Assembly (NCBI RefSeq): GCF_025264665.1
Contig: NZ_CP073697.1
Location: 1,922,001-1,986,000 of the forward strand
Reading direction: 5' to 3'
DNA length: 64,000 bases
DNA from: Edaphobacter flagellatus
GTDB taxonomy: Bacteria > Acidobacteriota > Terriglobia > Terriglobales > Acidobacteriaceae
Part shown: one piece after another, positions 61,512-64,000 of the stretch
How the letters are laid out: each line of letters starts with the position of its first letter
Numbering within the stretch: position 1 is the first letter of the stretch
The notes under the pieces: model-generated
The model's input: the letters and a program-made list of their open reading frames with translations, nothing else
Told to the model about the DNA's origin: nothing
The model's database searches: none
Translations under genes and position numbers: made by a program

Positions 61512-62852
61512 TTAGCCAAGCCTCATCGTGTCAGGATTCCACTCGACGATCTTGCCGCGCTCCATGCTTTGATTGGCAAGCAATGCAGCACCGGCAGCAC
61601 GGAAACCAAACGTCGCATCCTCAACCGGCTGCTGACGCGTACGAACTGAATGGAAGAAGTTCTCGAAGTGAGAGTACGTATCGTTGTATCCCTTCGGCGC
61701 AACAAACCGTTCTACTCCTGCTGTGGTCGTCGCATCTTCCCGGTTCTCCGGATACTTCCTGTGATAATCGGCTAACGCTTCCTTCTGCATCGCATTCGAG
61801 AACGTATTGACCGTATAACCTGGAGCCTTCGACATCGGAGAACGCGTAAGCGTAACGCCTGCGCTCGATATCTCAATCGATCCGTCCGACCCCGTAAACA
61901 GGAAGCCTTCGGAATCATCCCCTCCCGAAACAAAATTCACGCGCAGGCTGAGGTTGAAACCCTGCGGATAATCGAACAGCGCCAACAACACATCGGGAAC
62001 ATTACGTCCATCCTTCCAGTAACGCAGGCCGCCCGTCGCCATCGCGCGTGTCGGGCCTGTCGCTCCCGTAATGAAATGCGTCCCGCTGAAGAGATGAACA
62101 AACAAATCACCCGCAACACCAGAGCCGTAATCGGACCACTTCCGCCACTGGAAGAAACGCTCCCCGTTCCACGCAACCTTTGGCGCGCTCCCAAGGAACC
62201 GCGGCCAATCGCAGGTCTCCGTGCTCGCATCAGGAGGAACCGTGTAATTCCATGCGCCCTGCGCGCTGCTGCGATCCCAACGCGCTGAAACCATGTTCAA
62301 CTGGCCAATCGCACCCGAAGCAAGTAACTCTTTCGTCTTCGCATACAGAATAGAGCTGACGCGCTGGCTGCCGACCTGCAGGATACGATTCGTCTTCTTC
62401 GCCGCATCGATAATGACCGGACCATCCGGATAGACGTGGATCATCGGCTTTTCGAGATACACATCCTTACCTGCGTTCATCGCATCGACCGCAGCCTGCT
62501 TGTGCCAGTGATCGGGAGTCGCAATCACAACAGCGTCGATATCCTTACGCGCGAGAACCTCACGATAGTCGCGCGTAGTGAAAACATCCGAACCCCAAAG
62601 CTCCTTCGAATGCGTAAGGCGACCATCGTAGCAATCTGCAACGGCAACGAGCTTCGTGTTCGGCACCTGCAGCGCGGTCGACATATCGCTCTGCCCGCGA
62701 ATGCCTGCGCCGATCAACGCTACATTAATCTGGTCGTTCGGGCCCAGAATCCGCGCCTCATTTTGCGGAGCTGCCAGTACACGCAACGTTCCTGAAAAAG
62801 CAGCAGCAGCCGATGACGCCTGAATGAAGCGACGCCTGCTCAAATTACTCAT
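61512..62852 (-). CDS. Tat-exported Gfo/Idh/MocA-family oxidoreductase (GH109-like possible)
   Basis: 446 residues. A Tat leader (NLSRRRFIQASSAAAAFSGTL) is followed by a Rossmann fold (INVALIGAGIRGQSDM), the family motif EKPMIH and a C-terminal domain with SGVAGDLFVHLFSGTHFITG. VVIATPDHWHKQAAVDAM is typical of exported acidobacterial and planctomycete members. These carry bound NAD and either oxidise sugars or, as GH109, hydrolyse alpha-N-acetylgalactosaminides by transient C3 oxidation. Export with bound cofactor explains the use of the Tat route. It is co-transcribed with the FG-GAP protein. Confidence 0.88.
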   Translation of the reverse strand: MSNLSRRRFIQASSAAAAFSGTLRVLAAPQNEARILGPNDQINVALIGAGIRGQSDMSTALQVPNTKLVAVADCYDGRLTHSKELWGSDVFTTRDYREVLARKDIDAVVIATPDHWHKQAAVDAMNAGKDVYLEKPMIHVYPDGPVIIDAAKKTNRILQVGSQRVSSILYAKTKELLASGAIGQLNMVSARWDRSSAQGAWNYTVPPDASTETCDWPRFLGSAPKVAWNGERFFQWRKWSDYGSGVAGDLFVHLFSGTHFITGATGPTRAMATGGLRYWKDGRNVPDVLLALFDYPQGFNLSLRVNFVSGGDDSEGFLFTGSDGSIEISSAGVTLTRSPMSKAPGYTVNTFSNAMQKEALADYHRKYPENREDATTTAGVERFVAPKGYNDTYSHFENFFHSVRTRQQPVEDATFGFRAAGAALLANQSMERGKIVEWNPDTMRLG

Positions 62853-62983
62853 GAGATTTCATCTCCTTTGTTTGGGAAGATCACTTCCGGCAATCCTGAT
62901 TTCGCAACAACCGCCGAAGAGAACCAATGCTCCGAGCCATCTTACATCCGGCTTACAGAACTCGCATCGCCAGTAAAACGAAA

Positions 62984-63003
62984 GGAGCGACCGAAGCCGC
63001 TCC
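62984..63003 (-). terminator. terminator after TonB receptor 3
   Basis: On the minus strand GGAGCGGC-TTCG-GTCGCTCC forms an 8-bp stem (one G-U) closed by a stable TTCG tetraloop and followed by TTTCGTTTT. It lies just past the receptor stop at 63030 and separates it from the oxidoreductase gene. Confidence 0.85.
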
Positions 63004-63029
63004 CTTGCGTTGTACAGGTTATGTATAGG

Positions 63030-64000
63030 TTAGAACAGTACCTTCACGCCAAGCTGTAACTGCCGCGGCGGGAAAGCAGACGAGATCGTACCGAAATTGG
63101 TATTGCTCGCCGTAAGGTTAAGTCCGTTGAAGTTTGTGCGGTTCAGGATGTTGAACGCATCAGCCTGCACCTTGACACGCACCTGCTCGGTGATGGGGAA
63201 GAACTTCGACAGAGTTGCATCGGTCTGTGCCAGCCCAGGCCCCCGAATTGCCGCATAGGGAGCATTTCCATAGCGTGCCTGCGTCTTTGGAACCGGAATA
63301 AACGGCTTGTTACTGTCGTTGCATCCGGAGCCACTGCCGTTATTCAAGTAACCGCATATACCTGCATGCTGGTTGTAGATACGCGCGCCCTGCACATAGT
63401 CAGGACGAACGTTGCCGAGGCCGACAGAAGAGTTGGTCTGTACGTTGGAGTACGCACCGCTTTGGAGACGCGCTACACCGCTGACCTGCCATCCACCGAC
63501 AGCCTCGCGAACGAGGAAGTTATGTCCCTTGAAGTCCGGCGCCTGAATTGCGAAGGTCGCCACGAAGGAGTGACGGCGATCATTAGACAGATACCCGTAG
63601 TTATAGCCAAGATTGCTCCAGTTCTCGAGCGTCTGGTTGTTACCGTTGGAATCGCCCAATGCCTTGGACCACGTATACGAGATCGTGCTGGTAACAAAGC
63701 CGGCACGCTTGGACGCAAAGACCTGCAGCGCGTTGTAGTTGTAGTTGGAATCGAAGCGATTCGAGTTAATCGCAGCGAATCCTTTATAAGGATTGAAGAT
63801 CGCCGTGGAGCTATACGGGGTCCCGCTGTTGACGTTGGCAACGACCGCGCCCAGATCGGCAAAGTTGACGTTCGGCTGGCGCAACTGATGATGCGAGACG
63901 CTGCCCACATAGCTCATCTCGAGCAGAACGGTCCGCGTCATTTGATGCTGTACACCGAAGCTGTACTGCCAGGTGTAGGGGTTCTTGTTGGTTGGATCGA
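63030..64000 (-). CDS. TonB-dependent outer-membrane receptor, Oar-like (receptor 3), C-terminal part
   Basis: The reading frame stays open to the window edge, so the signal peptide, regulatory-like domain, plug and most of the barrel lie outside. The visible 322 residues are barrel strands typical of acidobacterial Oar-like receptors: NPYTWQYSFGVQHQMTRTVLLEMSYVGS, SKRAGFVTSTISYTWSKALGD, DRRHSFVATFAIQAP, VKVQADAFNILNRTNFNG and the terminal PPRQLQLGVKVLF. The last residue is phenylalanine, as expected for outer-membrane assembly. It lies upstream of the exported Gfo/Idh/MocA and FG-GAP genes on the same strand, but a terminator separates them. Confidence 0.9.
   Translation of the reverse strand, partial: DPTNKNPYTWQYSFGVQHQMTRTVLLEMSYVGSVSHHQLRQPNVNFADLGAVVANVNSGTPYSSTAIFNPYKGFAAINSNRFDSNYNYNALQVFASKRAGFVTSTISYTWSKALGDSNGNNQTLENWSNLGYNYGYLSNDRRHSFVATFAIQAPDFKGHNFLVREAVGGWQVSGVARLQSGAYSNVQTNSSVGLGNVRPDYVQGARIYNQHAGICGYLNNGSGSGCNDSNKPFIPVPKTQARYGNAPYAAIRGPGLAQTDATLSKFFPITEQVRVKVQADAFNILNRTNFNGLNLTASNTNFGTISSAFPPRQLQLGVKVLF

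Noticed and set aside
1..64000. CRISPR arrays, insertion sequences, prophage genes, rRNA
   Set aside because: No regularly spaced repeats, transposase, integrase, phage structural genes or rRNA-like sequence seen.

Overview
The window reads as chromosomal DNA of a soil acidobacterium of the Terriglobia/Acidobacteriaceae type (Terriglobus, Granulicella or Edaphobacter-like). The grounds are three Oar-like TonB receptors with an N-terminal carboxypeptidase-regulatory-like domain and no SusD partner, a DUF6599-type protein, DUF1080, repeated Gfo/Idh/MocA plus xylose-isomerase-like TIM-barrel pairs, quinoproteins, many Tat signals and a moderately high GC content. This assignment is inference; no rRNA or marker set is present apart from alaS and one tRNA. 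No phage, insertion sequence, CRISPR array or plasmid function is visible.

Layout. 1-1447: edge-cut TauE/SafE permease and a divergent short-chain dehydrogenase. 1466-8173: leftward sugar genes (MFS permease, two Gfo/Idh/MocA oxidoreductases, a TIM-barrel isomerase/epimerase, a Tat-exported glycosidase-like protein). 8280-13189: TonB receptor divergent from a ROK regulator, with a 24-bp candidate ROK operator between them. 13186-20013: leftward periplasmic oxidation block (quinoprotein with inserted cytochrome c, DUF1080 protein, exported isomerase, second quinoprotein, diheme cytochrome c). 20270-24521: sulfatase and an NtrC-type two-component system. 24707-30265: a TolC/adaptor/RND efflux operon, diverging from the two-component genes across a compact region with two face-away sigma-54 promoters and a central palindromic enhancer. 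30300-33268: tRNA-Pro, yggX, a tiny membrane ORF, a DUF6599 protein and long gene-poor stretches. 33269-38435: AMIN/amidase and alaS. 38684-43540: a second TonB receptor with an unrecognised secreted enzyme. 43515-56174: mixed housekeeping and envelope genes (DUF429, porin, recX, S9 peptidase, P1 peptidase, sodium symporter, ABC exporter and others). 56521-64000: GH92 mannosidase, exported isomerase, FG-GAP protein, exported Gfo/Idh/MocA protein and an edge-cut third TonB receptor.

How it works together. Much of the window looks like machinery for scavenging plant or microbial glycans. TonB receptors bring oligosaccharides across the outer membrane, and exported hydrolases (GH92, GH101-like, sulfatase, the unknown 519-aa protein) trim them. 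A recurring set of Gfo/Idh/MocA proteins, AP-endonuclease-2-like isomerases and a DUF1080 protein suggests oxidation-assisted glycoside cleavage through 3-keto sugars. The quinoproteins and diheme cytochrome c could pass electrons to respiration.

Two non-coding signals stand out. One is the divergent sigma-54 control region at 24525-24706. The other is a dispersed intergenic element, present at 32998-33267 and 58990-59241, that carries a short conserved reading frame.
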